Source of the DNA: Streptomyces avidinii
GTDB lineage: Bacteria; Actinomycetota; Actinomycetes; Streptomycetales; Streptomycetaceae
Direction: 5' to 3'
NCBI RefSeq assembly: GCF_014650695.1
Contig: NZ_BMVL01000002.1
Coordinates: forward strand, 238,721-302,720
Length of the DNA stretch: 64,000 nucleotides
The notes beneath the pieces were generated by a model. The model did not search any database and was not told the DNA's origin. It saw only the letters and a list, made by a program, of their open reading frames with translations. Positions 1-7,929 of this stretch are shown here, piece after piece; position 1 is the first letter of the stretch, and the number at the start of each line of letters is the position of its first letter. The position numbers and the translations under genes are program-made.

Positions 1-547
1 GGAGGCCGCTCCCACCGCGCCGAAGCCCAAGGCCGACCCCCGAGCCGCGGCCGTGCACGAGGCGAAGGCCGGAATCGGGGCCGGTCGACCCCGGGCCGAG
101 CCCGAGGCGGAGACCGGCCCGGACGCCGAGCCGGAGGCACAGCCCGCGGTCCGAGCCGGCGTTGAGCGCGCACGCGAAACCGAGCCGGAACCCCGCGGCG
201 AAGCCGAGCTTCAGAGCGAGGCAGGCCCCGACGCCGAGGCGCAGTCCGCTCCCGGCGCCGGGACGACGGCCCACGCCCGCCCGCGACCCGACGTCGAGCA
301 GGAGGCAGGGGCCGGCGGCGAAGCACGCCCCCAGGCCAACGGCCGCCCCGGGGCGAAGGCCGGGGATGAGGCCCGGCCCGGAGCCGAAAAGCGGCCCGGG
401 GGCAAGGCCGCGCACGCGAACGGGCCCGCGGACGAAGCGCGCTCCGGCGCCGAGGTGGAGGCCGCTCCCACCGCGCCGAAGCCCAAGGCCGACCCCCGAG
501 CCGCGGCCGTGCACGAGGCGAAGGCCGGAATCGGGGCCGGTCGACCC
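1..547 (+). repeat. Long direct repeat, 456-bp period, in carboxypeptidase N-terminal coding region
   Basis: Bases 1 to about 90 recur at 457 to about 546 with essentially no differences, an offset of 456 bp or 152 codons, so the reading frame is kept. The first copy runs off the left edge, so more copies may lie upstream. A second, shorter duplication (about 45 bp encoding AGRPEADTGPDAG) occurs near 681 and again near 771. These look like in-frame expansions of the disordered tail. Confidence 0.85.
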
Positions 548-2359
548 AAGGCCGAGCCCGAGGCAGAGACCGAGGCAGAGACCCACCCCGACGCCGACGT
601 CCCGAAGGCCCGCCCGGAGCCCCGACCCGACGCCGGGCCGAAGGCCCAGACCCCCGCCGGGGCCACGGACACGCGCGAGCCGAAGGCCGGTCGGCCCGAG
701 GCGGACACAGGTCCCGACGCCGGGCCGAAAGCCCAGAACCCGTCCGGGGCCGGGGCCACGGACACGCAGGCGAAGGCCGGTCGGCCCGAGGCGGACACAG
801 GTCCCGACGCCGGGTCGAAGGCCGAGCAGCACGGGCAGGGCGGCGGGGACGAGACGCAGGTCATCCCTCGGCCCGGGGCCGCTCCGCGGACCGGGCCGTC
901 CTGGGCGCGGGACGTGGAGCCCGACGCCGAGCGGACGAGCCAGTTCGTCGCGCTCAAGGACCTCGACACGCCCGCACCCGCACCCGTCGCGGCCCGCCCG
1001 GCCCCGCCCGCGGCCACGGCCACGGCCAATCCGCAGCCGCAGCCGCAACCGCAGCCGCCGCTGGACCTGCTGGCCGACCTCACCAACACCCCTCCCCCGG
1101 CGGAGACCCCGCGCCGGACCGCGGTGCGCCGCGTCAAGATATGGACGCCGATCCTGCTCCTCCTCGTGGGTGCGGGCGCCGGAGCCCAGTTGCTGCGCCC
1201 GCTGCCCGCCCCGCAGCTCGTCGCCGCCGAGACCGACCGCTCCGTCGCCGGGCAGTTCTCCGTCCCCTGGCCCGCCAAGGGCCAGGGCGCCGTCCGTGTC
1301 TCCGGCTCGGGCGACATCGGCACCTTCGGCGAGCAGAGGCCGGTCCCGACGGCCAGCGTGGCCAAGGTGATGACGGCCTACGTGATCCTCAAGGGCCACC
1401 CGCTGCGCAAGACCGAGCCGGGTCCCGACATCACGGTCGACGCGAAGACCGTCGCGGACGGCAACTCCGCTCACGAGTCCCGCATCTCCGGGCTGGCCGC
1501 CGGGACGAAGTTCAGCCAGCAGGACATGCTGAAGATGCTCATGATCCCCTCGGGGAACAACGTCGCCCGACTGCTGGCGCGCTGGGACTCCGGCACCGAC
1601 TCCGAGGCCCCGTTCGTCGAGAAGATGAACGCCGCAGCCAAGGAGCTCGGGATGACCAACACCACGTACACGGACCCCAGCGGTCTGGACGCGAGCACCG
1701 TCAGCACCGCCGCCGATCAGCTGAAGCTCGCCGAAGCCGTCATGAAGGACGATTCGTTCCGTGCGATCGTCGCGATGCCGAACGCCACCATCAAGGGGTT
1801 GTCCCAGCGGCTCGACAACAACAACGAACTGCTCACCGCCCAGGGTCTCAGCATCCGGGGCATCAAGACGGGTTCCAGCACACCCGCCGGCGGGACCCTG
1901 ATGTGGGCGGCGTACAAGTCGGTCGGTGACGAGACACCGTTGATCCTCGGCACGTTGATGGACCAGCACGTGGACGGGCCGGACGAGGACGGCGCGAACA
2001 GCCTGAAGCTGGTGCTGGCGAACAGCAAGACGATCATCGAGGCGGTACGGACGGCACTCGCGTCGGCCCCGGTGGTCCGCAAGGGCGACGTCGTCGGTCA
2101 CGTGGACGACGGGCTCGGCGGCCGTACGCCGCTGGTGGCGACCAAGGACCTGAACGTGATCGGCGTACCGGGCCAGCGGTTGAAGCTGTCCCTCGCCCCC
2201 ACCGCCGGTGCCGGACCGCTGCCGCACACCGCGAAGGACGGCTCCGAGGTGGCCGTGCTGACGGTCGGCAGCGGGGAGGGCGCCAAGAGCGTGCCCGTCG
2301 CGGTCAAGGGGGCGCTGGCCGAGCCCTCGTTCGGGACCCGGCTGACCCGCGGCCGCTGA
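2..2359 (+). CDS. D-alanyl-D-alanine carboxypeptidase with long low-complexity N-terminus (5' partial)
   Basis: Serine-type D,D-carboxypeptidase (peptidase S11) expected to trim the terminal D-Ala of peptidoglycan stem peptides outside the membrane. The frame is open to the left edge, so the true start lies upstream; an internal GTG at 53 is only one in-frame candidate. Counting from 53, about 360 residues rich in Ala, Pro, Glu, Gly and Lys come first, then a membrane segment near 361-385 (ILLLLVGAGAG), then the catalytic domain. All three motifs are present: SVAK (S435, K438), SGN (S500) and KTG (605-607). The topology implies a large cytoplasmic N-terminal tail and an extracellular enzyme. 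Family members usually lack such a tail, or have a much shorter one. The tail contains internal DNA duplications (see repeat). Product class is secure; the role of the tail is unknown. Confidence 0.9.
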   Translation, partial: EAAPTAPKPKADPRAAAVHEAKAGIGAGRPRAEPEAETGPDAEPEAQPAVRAGVERARETEPEPRGEAELQSEAGPDAEAQSAPGAGTTAHARPRPDVEQEAGAGGEARPQANGRPGAKAGDEARPGAEKRPGGKAAHANGPADEARSGAEVEAAPTAPKPKADPRAAAVHEAKAGIGAGRPKAEPEAETEAETHPDADVPKARPEPRPDAGPKAQTPAGATDTREPKAGRPEADTGPDAGPKAQNPSGAGATDTQAKAGRPEADTGPDAGSKAEQHGQGGGDETQVIPRPGAAPRTGPSWARDVEPDAERTSQFVALKDLDTPAPAPVAARPAPPAATATANPQPQPQPQPPLDLLADLTNTPPPAETPRRTAVRRVKIWTPILLLLVGAGAGAQLLRPLPAPQLVAAETDRSVAGQFSVPWPAKGQGAVRVSGSGDIGTFGEQRPVPTASVAKVMTAYVILKGHPLRKTEPGPDITVDAKTVADGNSAHESRISGLAAGTKFSQQDMLKMLMIPSGNNVARLLARWDSGTDSEAPFVEKMNAAAKELGMTNTTYTDPSGLDASTVSTAADQLKLAEAVMKDDSFRAIVAMPNATIKGLSQRLDNNNELLTAQGLSIRGIKTGSSTPAGGTLMWAAYKSVGDETPLILGTLMDQHVDGPDEDGANSLKLVLANSKTIIEAVRTALASAPVVRKGDVVGHVDDGLGGRTPLVATKDLNVIGVPGQRLKLSLAPTAGAGPLPHTAKDGSEVAVLTVGSGEGAKSVPVAVKGALAEPSFGTRLTRGR

Positions 2360-2413
2360 TCGGCGGACGGATGAGGGGAGGTCACGGCCCGCGGGCCGCG
2401 ACCTCCCCTTCGT

Positions 2414-3211
2414 TCAGGCCCGGGACGGACGACCGGAGCCGCGCGTCAGCGAGTACCCGAAGACGCCCGCGAGGGCCGCGAGCACGCCGCCGGCGGCGGT
2501 CCAGACCCAGCGGTCCGACCACCAGCCACCGGACCAGCCGTCCTCCGGCTCGCGCAGGGTGGCCGTCACGGTGCCCGCGACCAGCGGGGTGGAGAGGGTG
2601 CCGTCCACGGCCTGGATGCCGCCGGTCTCCTTCACCTCGGCCTCGACGGCCGCGCGTACCGGGAGGCCCAGGTCCTCCTCCGGCAGGTCGACGACCGTCA
2701 GGCGCACGTAGTAGCTGCCCGGTAGCGGGTCGTTGGCCCACTGGTCGGCGCCTGCGCGTACGGTGCGCAGGGTGCAGGACAGTTCGACCGTGGCGGCGTC
2801 CTTGGCCGCGGCCGCGGTCTGCGTGCCGTAGGTGCACGCCTGCCGGCGGCGCAGCCCGTCGTACACGTCGAGCTGCCAGGTCGAGGCACCGTGGCGGGCC
2901 TTCGCCTCGGGCAGCGTGACGGCGGCCTTCACCGTGGCGCGCTGCTGCGCGTCGATCGGCAGCACCCAGTAGAGGTAGTCGCCGCTGGACGCGCCGGCCG
3001 TGGCCTTCTGGCCGGGGCGGAACGCCGCGGCGGTACGGAAGCTGGTGCCCGCCTCGGTCGGGGCGGACTCGGCGGCCTTGGCCCCGCCCGGGCTCGCGGT
3101 GGCGCTCGGCGAGGGCGTGTCCGCGACGGCCGTGCCCACGGCCGTGCCCGCCACCGTGAGTGCGGCGGCCGCGGCCAGCAGGGACGCGGTCAGTGTGCCT
3201 ACTCTACGCAT
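2414..3211 (-). CDS. Secreted, C-terminally membrane-anchored protein of unknown function
   Basis: 265 residues from ATG at 3211. An N-terminal signal peptide (MRRVGTLTASLLAAAAALTV) is followed by a Ser/Pro/Ala-rich linker, a beta-rich extracellular region of about 150 residues, and a C-terminal hydrophobic anchor near residue 235 with a short basic tail ending at the stop. The start codon overlaps the stop of the upstream VWA gene by one base (TGATG), so the two are translationally coupled and their products probably act together at the cell surface. An in-frame extension upstream exists but would bypass the signal peptide, so it was not used. I do not recognise a named domain; the fold and ligand are unknown. 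Confidence 0.75.
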   Translation of the reverse strand: MRRVGTLTASLLAAAAALTVAGTAVGTAVADTPSPSATASPGGAKAAESAPTEAGTSFRTAAAFRPGQKATAGASSGDYLYWVLPIDAQQRATVKAAVTLPEAKARHGASTWQLDVYDGLRRRQACTYGTQTAAAAKDAATVELSCTLRTVRAGADQWANDPLPGSYYVRLTVVDLPEEDLGLPVRAAVEAEVKETGGIQAVDGTLSTPLVAGTVTATLREPEDGWSGGWWSDRWVWTAAGGVLAALAGVFGYSLTRGSGRPSRA

Positions 3212-4488
3212 CAGTTGGTCCTCCAGACGGAGATGCGCCAGCGGGAGATCCATCCCCACACCAGACCGGCCAGCAGCCCGGCGAGCGCCAGCACGGCCAG
3301 CAGCCACCAACCCCGCCCGAGGCCGAAGGCCGCGACGTCGGAGGCCTCGTCGGGTCCGTCCACCAGGTCGATGGTCAGCTCGACGGGCATGCCCGGGGTC
3401 GTCTTGACGGAGGCGGGAGCGGAGAAGGAGTTGCTGACCTGGAGGCAGACGGTCTCGGGCACGGGCTTGTCGTCCGAGTCCACGTCGTCGATCTCGGCCT
3501 TCGGGTAGCGCAGGCCGGTGGAGAGGACGTCGGTACGCCCGTCACCCGCCTCCGAGCCGCGTACGATCTCGCGCCCGTGGGCGGTGGTGGCGCGCAGCAG
3601 GACGCCGTAGTCGTTGTTGACGGCGCGGTCGGCGCCGATGCTGACCGAGGCGCGCAGTTCCTGGCCGGGCAGGACGTCGACCCGGTACCAGCGGTGTTCG
3701 CCGAAGGTCTCGCGGTCGCTGTAGAGGCCGGCCTTCAGCTGCGGGGCGCCCTCGCACTGCTTGGCGCCCTCGGTGGCCATCGGGTTGACGACCGGGTCCG
3801 CGGCCCGGTCGACGAGTTGGCGGACCCTGCTGGACAGTTCCGCCTTGTGCTGCACCGAGGTGTAGGTACCGCCGGTGGCCTCGGCGATGCAGGTCAGCTG
3901 GGCCCGGGTCTTTGCGTCCGGGACCAGGCCGAGGGTGTCGATGACCAGGTGGATGCCCTTGGCGGCGATGTCGCGTGCCACTTCGCACGGGTCGAGCGGG
4001 GCGCAGGTGTCCTCGCCGTCCGTGATGAGCACGATCCGTTTGGTGGCGTTGCCGCCCTCGAGGTCCTGGGCCGCGCCGAGCAGGGCCGGTCCGATGGGTG
4101 TCCAACCGGTGGGGGCCAGGGTCGCCACGGCCGTCTTCGCCTCGGTCCGGTCGAGCGGTCCGACCGGATAGAGCTGCTTGGTGTCCTTGCAGCCGAGCGC
4201 CCTGTCCTCGCCCGGGTAGGTCGCGCCCAGGGTCCGTATACCGAGGCGTACCTCGGCGGGGACCGCGTCGATGACCTCGTTGAAGGCCTGCTTGGCCGCG
4301 GCCATGCGTGACTGTCCGTCGATGTCGTTGGCCCGCATGGAGCCGCTGACGTCGAGGACGAGGTCGACCTTGGGGGGTTCCTTCGCCGTCGGTCCGTCGG
4401 CGGCGGTGGCGCTCGCCGGGAAGAGCCCGACGGCCAGGGCGGCGAGCAGGCCGCACGCCCCGACCGCAAGCCGTTTTCTAGTGATCAT
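3211..4488 (-). CDS. Secreted VWA-domain protein, membrane-anchored
   Basis: 425 residues from ATG at 4488; a TTG ten codons upstream would place extra residues before the signal peptide and is less likely. A signal peptide (about 1-30) is followed by a von Willebrand factor A domain with a complete-looking MIDAS start (D46-V-S-G-S-M) and a later TDGED segment. A beta-rich region follows, then a C-terminal transmembrane helix near 400-418 with a basic tail. VWA domains bind protein partners through a metal ion. The gene is coupled to the anchored protein downstream (one-base overlap), which makes a surface complex or chaperone-like pair plausible. No ATPase gene is adjacent, unlike MoxR-type VWA systems. 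Function beyond adhesion-like binding is not known. Confidence 0.82.
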   Translation of the reverse strand: MITRKRLAVGACGLLAALAVGLFPASATAADGPTAKEPPKVDLVLDVSGSMRANDIDGQSRMAAAKQAFNEVIDAVPAEVRLGIRTLGATYPGEDRALGCKDTKQLYPVGPLDRTEAKTAVATLAPTGWTPIGPALLGAAQDLEGGNATKRIVLITDGEDTCAPLDPCEVARDIAAKGIHLVIDTLGLVPDAKTRAQLTCIAEATGGTYTSVQHKAELSSRVRQLVDRAADPVVNPMATEGAKQCEGAPQLKAGLYSDRETFGEHRWYRVDVLPGQELRASVSIGADRAVNNDYGVLLRATTAHGREIVRGSEAGDGRTDVLSTGLRYPKAEIDDVDSDDKPVPETVCLQVSNSFSAPASVKTTPGMPVELTIDLVDGPDEASDVAAFGLGRGWWLLAVLALAGLLAGLVWGWISRWRISVWRTN

Positions 4489-4630
4489 CGCCGGATCGTA
4501 TTGAGGATCGTCCGGCAATCCAAAACGGGCTGCCGGGGCGGTCTTTCGGGGTGTGCGTCCTGAGTGATCGGCTCTGTACCGGGCGGCTGCGGGGTGCCGA
4601 GGAAGTGGCCGGACCGCCGGACCGGGGTCG

Positions 4631-4690
4631 GACGCGGGCGGACGCGGGCGGACGTGGGCGGACGACGTGGGCGGACGACGTGGGCGGACC
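4631..4690. repeat. Short GC-rich tandem repeat upstream of DUF6204-like gene
   Basis: Three 10-bp units of gacgYgggcg type run into two 13-bp units (gacgacgtgggcg) at about 4631-4690, ending about 50 bp before the next start codon. Simple-sequence expansion is likely. It lies in the 250-bp spacer between two divergently oriented genes. Nothing else recognisable sits in that spacer. Confidence 0.7.
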
Positions 4691-4738
4691 GGCGGATATC
4701 CGGGTGCATGGGGCGGGCACCCGATCTAGGCTCCGGGG

Positions 4739-5095
4739 ATGAGTTCTACCCGTACCTTCCGTATCACCGTCCGCGGCTCCTTCGACGGTCTGACCGACGA
4801 CCAGCGCGCCGAGCTGCTCGCCGCCGCGCCCGAGCACGACATGCTGCGCGCGGAGTTCACCGCCGAGGGGCATCTCACGTACGACGTGGCGGCCCGCCCC
4901 TTCTTCACCTTCCGTTTCCTGGACTCGGGTGAGGCCGAGGAGGACATCCTCGATGCGACGGCCCGCGCGGAGCTGGCGGCGGAGAGCTGGCTGACCGAGC
5001 GCGGGTACGGCTTCAAGCAGCTGAAGTCCCAGGCCCAGGACATGTCACTGGCTCCGCTGGGCAAGCGGCAGCGCCGGGAGGCCGCCCGCGGCTGA
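4739..5095 (+). CDS. Small DUF6204-like protein
   Basis: 118 residues from ATG at 4739. The sequence (SSTRTFRITVRGSFDGL at the start, LGKRQRREAARG at the end) matches my memory of the actinobacterial DUF6204 family, a small soluble alpha/beta protein without assigned activity. It has no signal peptide or membrane segment. The C-terminus is strongly basic. The gene ends 4 bp before the convergent monooxygenase gene, so the two share no terminator space. The family name is from recall and the function is unknown. Confidence 0.75.
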   Translation: MSSTRTFRITVRGSFDGLTDDQRAELLAAAPEHDMLRAEFTAEGHLTYDVAARPFFTFRFLDSGEAEEDILDATARAELAAESWLTERGYGFKQLKSQAQDMSLAPLGKRQRREAARG

Positions 5096-5099
5096 CGGA

Positions 5100-6770
5100 T
5101 CAGTCCCCGGAGCCGGTGGCGAAGACGGCCGCGAGGTGGGCCGCCAGCGCCTGGGGGTCGGGCGGGGAGAGCCGGGCTCCGAGGTATCCGTCCGGGCGGA
5201 TCACGAAGGCCGTCGGCTCCCCGGCCCCGTACAGGCGGGCGAACTCGCCGCGGCTGTCGACGTACACCGGGAGCATTGTCCCGTCGGCCTCCGTACCGGC
5301 GTCCGCGCCCGCCTCCGCGTCGGCATCGGGCGCGAGCACCACGCAGACCTCCAGTCGGCTGCCGGAGGATTCTCGTGCCGTCCGGACGAGTCGGTCGAGG
5401 CCGGCTCCGGCTCCGGCTCCGTAGAGCAGCAGTACGTGTTCCCGCTCGCGCAGGACGTCGTACAGGCGCAGCGGATAGCCGGCGATGGGCCCGGTGAGGC
5501 CTTCGCAGTCGGGTGCCCGGTCGCCCGGCCGCGGGCCGCGGCCCTCGCCGGCCGGGTCGACGATCGGGCTTCCCCGGTAGCCGACGAGGAGCTGGGCCTC
5601 GCGCAGCATCAGCGTCGCCGGGTCGTCCGGGTCGTTCTCCATCCCCTCGACGGCGTGCCGTACGGTGCGGCCGACGACCTCCTCGCCGACGGGCCGCCGC
5701 TCGGCGTCGTAGCTGGCGAGCAGGCCCGGGTGCGCGGCGCCGTCCTCGACCGCGAGGGCGATCTTCCAAGCCAGGTTCCAGGCGTCCTGGATACCGGTGT
5801 TCATGCCTTGGGCGCCGGTCGGCGGGTGGATGTGGGCCGCGTCCCCGGCGACGAAGACCCGTCCGTCGCCGTAGCGGTCCACGATCCGGTGACTGATACG
5901 GAACACCGAGGTCCAGCGGATGCCGAAGGCGGTGGTGGGTTTCGGTGAGAGCCGGTCCAGGACGGCCTGGATGTCGGCCTGTTCGGGGCCCCGGCCGCTC
6001 TGCAGGCCGTGGGCGACACCGTCGGAGGCGGCCTCGGTCCGTCCTGCCGTGGAGAGTTCGGGCGGCACCATCATCGACATGCGGTACCGGCCCCGGCCGG
6101 GCAGGGGAATGCAGACCAGTACGTCGTCCACCGCACCGGCACTGTCCGTGTGCATGGCGCGCATGGCGTACCCGGGCGGCAGGTCCCAGTCGACGCGCAC
6201 GTCGGCGAGCATGTACTCCTCGGCGAAGGCACCGCCCTCGAAGGTGAGGCCGAGTCCCTTGCGCACGATGCTGTGGGCGCCGTCGCAGCCCATCAGGAAG
6301 CGGGTCCGTACCTCTTCCTCCGCCCCGGAAGGGTTGCGCAGCCGGCAGGTCACGCCGTCGGCGTCCTGGCTGAACGACACCAGCTCGGTGCCTCGTTCGA
6401 CCGCGGTGCCGAAGCGGCCCAGGTGCTCGTCGAGGATGCGCTCGGTCTCGTACTGCGGCAGCGCCGCGAATCCGTAGGGCACTTCGGGTGGCACGGAGAG
6501 GTCGATGCGGGGCTGCTCGGCGCCGTTGACGTAGAGGTACTGGCCCCGCATCGGGACGGCCGCCTCCATTGCGGCGCGGGCCAGCCCCATGCGGTCCCAG
6601 ACCTCCAGGGTGCGCGGCTGGATGCCCACGGCCTTCGCGAACGGCAGCCTGGCGGGCAGCCGGTCGACGATCCGGCAGGAGACGCCCCGTCGGCGCAGTT
6701 CGGCCGCGGCCGTCAGCCCGACCGGGCCCGCGCCGGCCACCAGTACGTCTGTTGCGTAGGTGTGCGCCAC
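5100..6770 (-). CDS. FAD-dependent aromatic-ring monooxygenase (PheA/TfdB type)
   Basis: 556 residues. Group A flavoprotein hydroxylase using FAD, NAD(P)H and O2 to hydroxylate aromatic or polyketide substrates. Visible motifs: N-terminal dinucleotide-binding GAGPVG, the central DG motif (MGCDGAHSIVRKGLGL), and the GD motif (VFVAGDAAHIHPPTGAQGMN) that contacts the FAD ribose. The C-terminal ~150 residues look like the thioredoxin-like dimerisation domain of phenol-hydroxylase relatives. It stands alone: the neighbours are a convergent small gene and, 75 bp upstream, ohr in the same direction. A link to the type III PKS operon 3 kb away cannot be excluded, but nothing in the layout supports it. 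Confidence 0.88.
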   Translation of the reverse strand: MAHTYATDVLVAGAGPVGLTAAAELRRRGVSCRIVDRLPARLPFAKAVGIQPRTLEVWDRMGLARAAMEAAVPMRGQYLYVNGAEQPRIDLSVPPEVPYGFAALPQYETERILDEHLGRFGTAVERGTELVSFSQDADGVTCRLRNPSGAEEEVRTRFLMGCDGAHSIVRKGLGLTFEGGAFAEEYMLADVRVDWDLPPGYAMRAMHTDSAGAVDDVLVCIPLPGRGRYRMSMMVPPELSTAGRTEAASDGVAHGLQSGRGPEQADIQAVLDRLSPKPTTAFGIRWTSVFRISHRIVDRYGDGRVFVAGDAAHIHPPTGAQGMNTGIQDAWNLAWKIALAVEDGAAHPGLLASYDAERRPVGEEVVGRTVRHAVEGMENDPDDPATLMLREAQLLVGYRGSPIVDPAGEGRGPRPGDRAPDCEGLTGPIAGYPLRLYDVLREREHVLLLYGAGAGAGLDRLVRTARESSGSRLEVCVVLAPDADAEAGADAGTEADGTMLPVYVDSRGEFARLYGAGEPTAFVIRPDGYLGARLSPPDPQALAAHLAAVFATGSGD

Positions 6771-6845
6771 TGGCGCCTCCTGGCGTGCGGCCCCCGGGGA
6801 GTGGATGCCCCTTCATGGTGGCCGCCCGCCGGGCGTCCGGCATCT

Positions 6846-7256
6846 TTACTCGATGACGAGGTCCACGTCGATGTTGCCGCGGGTGGCGCGGGAGTACGGG
6901 CAGACCTCGTGGGCCTGCTTGACCAGCAGCGCGCCCGTCTCACCGGCCAGGGACTCCGGGAGCTCGACGCGCAGGGTGACGGCGAGGCCGAAACCGGCGC
7001 CGTCCTTGCCGATGGAGACCTCGGCGGTGACCGAGGCCTCGCTGGTGTCGGCCTTGGCCTGGCGGCCGACGAGGCCGAGAGCGCTGGCGAAGCAGGCCGC
7101 GTAGCCGGCCGCGAAGAGCTGCTCCGGGTTGGTGCCCTGCCCGTTGCCGCCGAGCGCCGGGGGCATCGCGAGGGCGAGGTCGATCTGACCGTCGGAGCTG
7201 ACGGTGCGGCCCTCGCGGCCGTTGGCGGTGGCGACAGCGGTGTAGAGCGCGTCCAT
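6846..7256 (-). CDS. ohr: Organic hydroperoxide resistance protein Ohr (OsmC/Ohr family)
   Basis: 136 residues, the usual length for Ohr. Thiol peroxidase that reduces organic and fatty-acid hydroperoxides. Both redox cysteines are visible: C55 in GYAACFASAL and C119 in HEVCPYS. The Ohr rather than OsmC subgroup is supported by the NPEQLFAAGYAACF signature and by the divergent OhrR regulator gene. It is transcribed away from ohrR across a 128-bp region holding palindromic operators, so derepression on C22 oxidation of OhrR is expected. Confidence 0.95.
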   Translation of the reverse strand: MDALYTAVATANGREGRTVSSDGQIDLALAMPPALGGNGQGTNPEQLFAAGYAACFASALGLVGRQAKADTSEASVTAEVSIGKDGAGFGLAVTLRVELPESLAGETGALLVKQAHEVCPYSRATRGNIDVDLVIE

Positions 7257-7320
7257 GAGAGGTCCTCTCGCAGAAATGAACCGTGGTGGCGGCCGGTGGT
7301 CGACCGCGCTCCACTACTAG

Positions 7321-7350
7321 AACACACAATTCAGTTGTGCACAATTCAAT
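7321..7350. promoter_or_regulatory. Palindromic OhrR operator in ohr-ohrR intergenic region
   Basis: AT-rich palindromes stand out in GC-rich DNA: CACAATTCAGTTGTG at 7325-7339 (arms CACAA/TTGTG) overlaps TTGTGCACAA at 7335-7344 (perfect). This resembles known OhrR sites of the ACAATT/AATTGT type. On the ohrR side a TACACT hexamer at 7372-7377 lies 7 bp before the ATG at 7385, which would suit a leaderless ohrR transcript; no clear -35 was seen. Confidence 0.8.
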
Positions 7351-7384
7351 GCCCTGCAAGTCCGCCCCGGGTACACTGGACGCC

Positions 7385-7870
7385 ATGACCGAGCAGCCCA
7401 CCGTGACCCACCCCGACCAGGACTTCCTGCGCCTCGACGGCCAGATCTGCTTCGCGCTGAACGCCGCGAGCCGCGCTTTCGGAGGGCTCTACCGGGTCGT
7501 CCTCAAGGACCTGGGGCTCACCTACCCCCAGTACCTGGTGATGCTGGTGCTGTGGGAGCACGGCGAGATGCCCGTCAAGGAGATCGGCCGGCACCTGCGG
7601 CTGGACTCCGGAACGCTGTCGCCGCTGCTCAAGCGGCTGGAGGCGGCCGGCCTGATCCACCGCGAGCGCAGCGCCGAGGACGAGCGGTCCGTACGCGCCC
7701 GGCTGACGGAGGAGGGTGCCGCACTGCGCGCCCGCGCGGTGGAGGTGCCCCGCCGGATCGCGGCCGCGACCGGCTTCGAGCTCACCGAGGTCCTCGACCT
7801 CCAGGCCCGGCTGAACCGCCTCACCGCCGCCCTCGACGCCGCCGTGCCCCGGGAGGCCGAAGAGGCGTAG
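7385..7870 (+). CDS. ohrR: MarR-family peroxide-sensing repressor OhrR
   Basis: 161 residues from ATG at 7385. Winged-helix MarR-type repressor. The N-terminal segment LDGQICFALNAASRAF carries the conserved peroxide-sensing cysteine (C22), aligned with Cys15 of B. subtilis OhrR, followed by the family signature LGLTYPQYLVMLVLWE. The wing and recognition helix region (LDSGTLSPLLKRLEAAGLIHRERS) is intact. It is divergent from ohr with shared operators, the textbook arrangement. One cysteine at the sensing position suggests the one-Cys or S-thiolation mechanism; no second cysteine was seen. Confidence 0.94.
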   Translation: MTEQPTVTHPDQDFLRLDGQICFALNAASRAFGGLYRVVLKDLGLTYPQYLVMLVLWEHGEMPVKEIGRHLRLDSGTLSPLLKRLEAAGLIHRERSAEDERSVRARLTEEGAALRARAVEVPRRIAAATGFELTEVLDLQARLNRLTAALDAAVPREAEEA

Positions 7871-7929
7871 CCGCCTCCCGCACCGGACACTGGGTCCGGT
7901 ACGCAGGAGTGCAGGGCAGGAGGTGCGCG

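Noticed and set aside
211..1365. Minus-strand 384-codon frame opposite the carboxypeptidase tail
   Set aside because: Ala/Gly/Ser-rich complement of repetitive coding DNA, with no ribosome site or domain.
5100..6770. FAD monooxygenase as part of the type III PKS cluster
   Set aside because: It is separated by ohr, ohrR and a PHP gene and oriented away. The PKS operon already has its own flavin enzyme.
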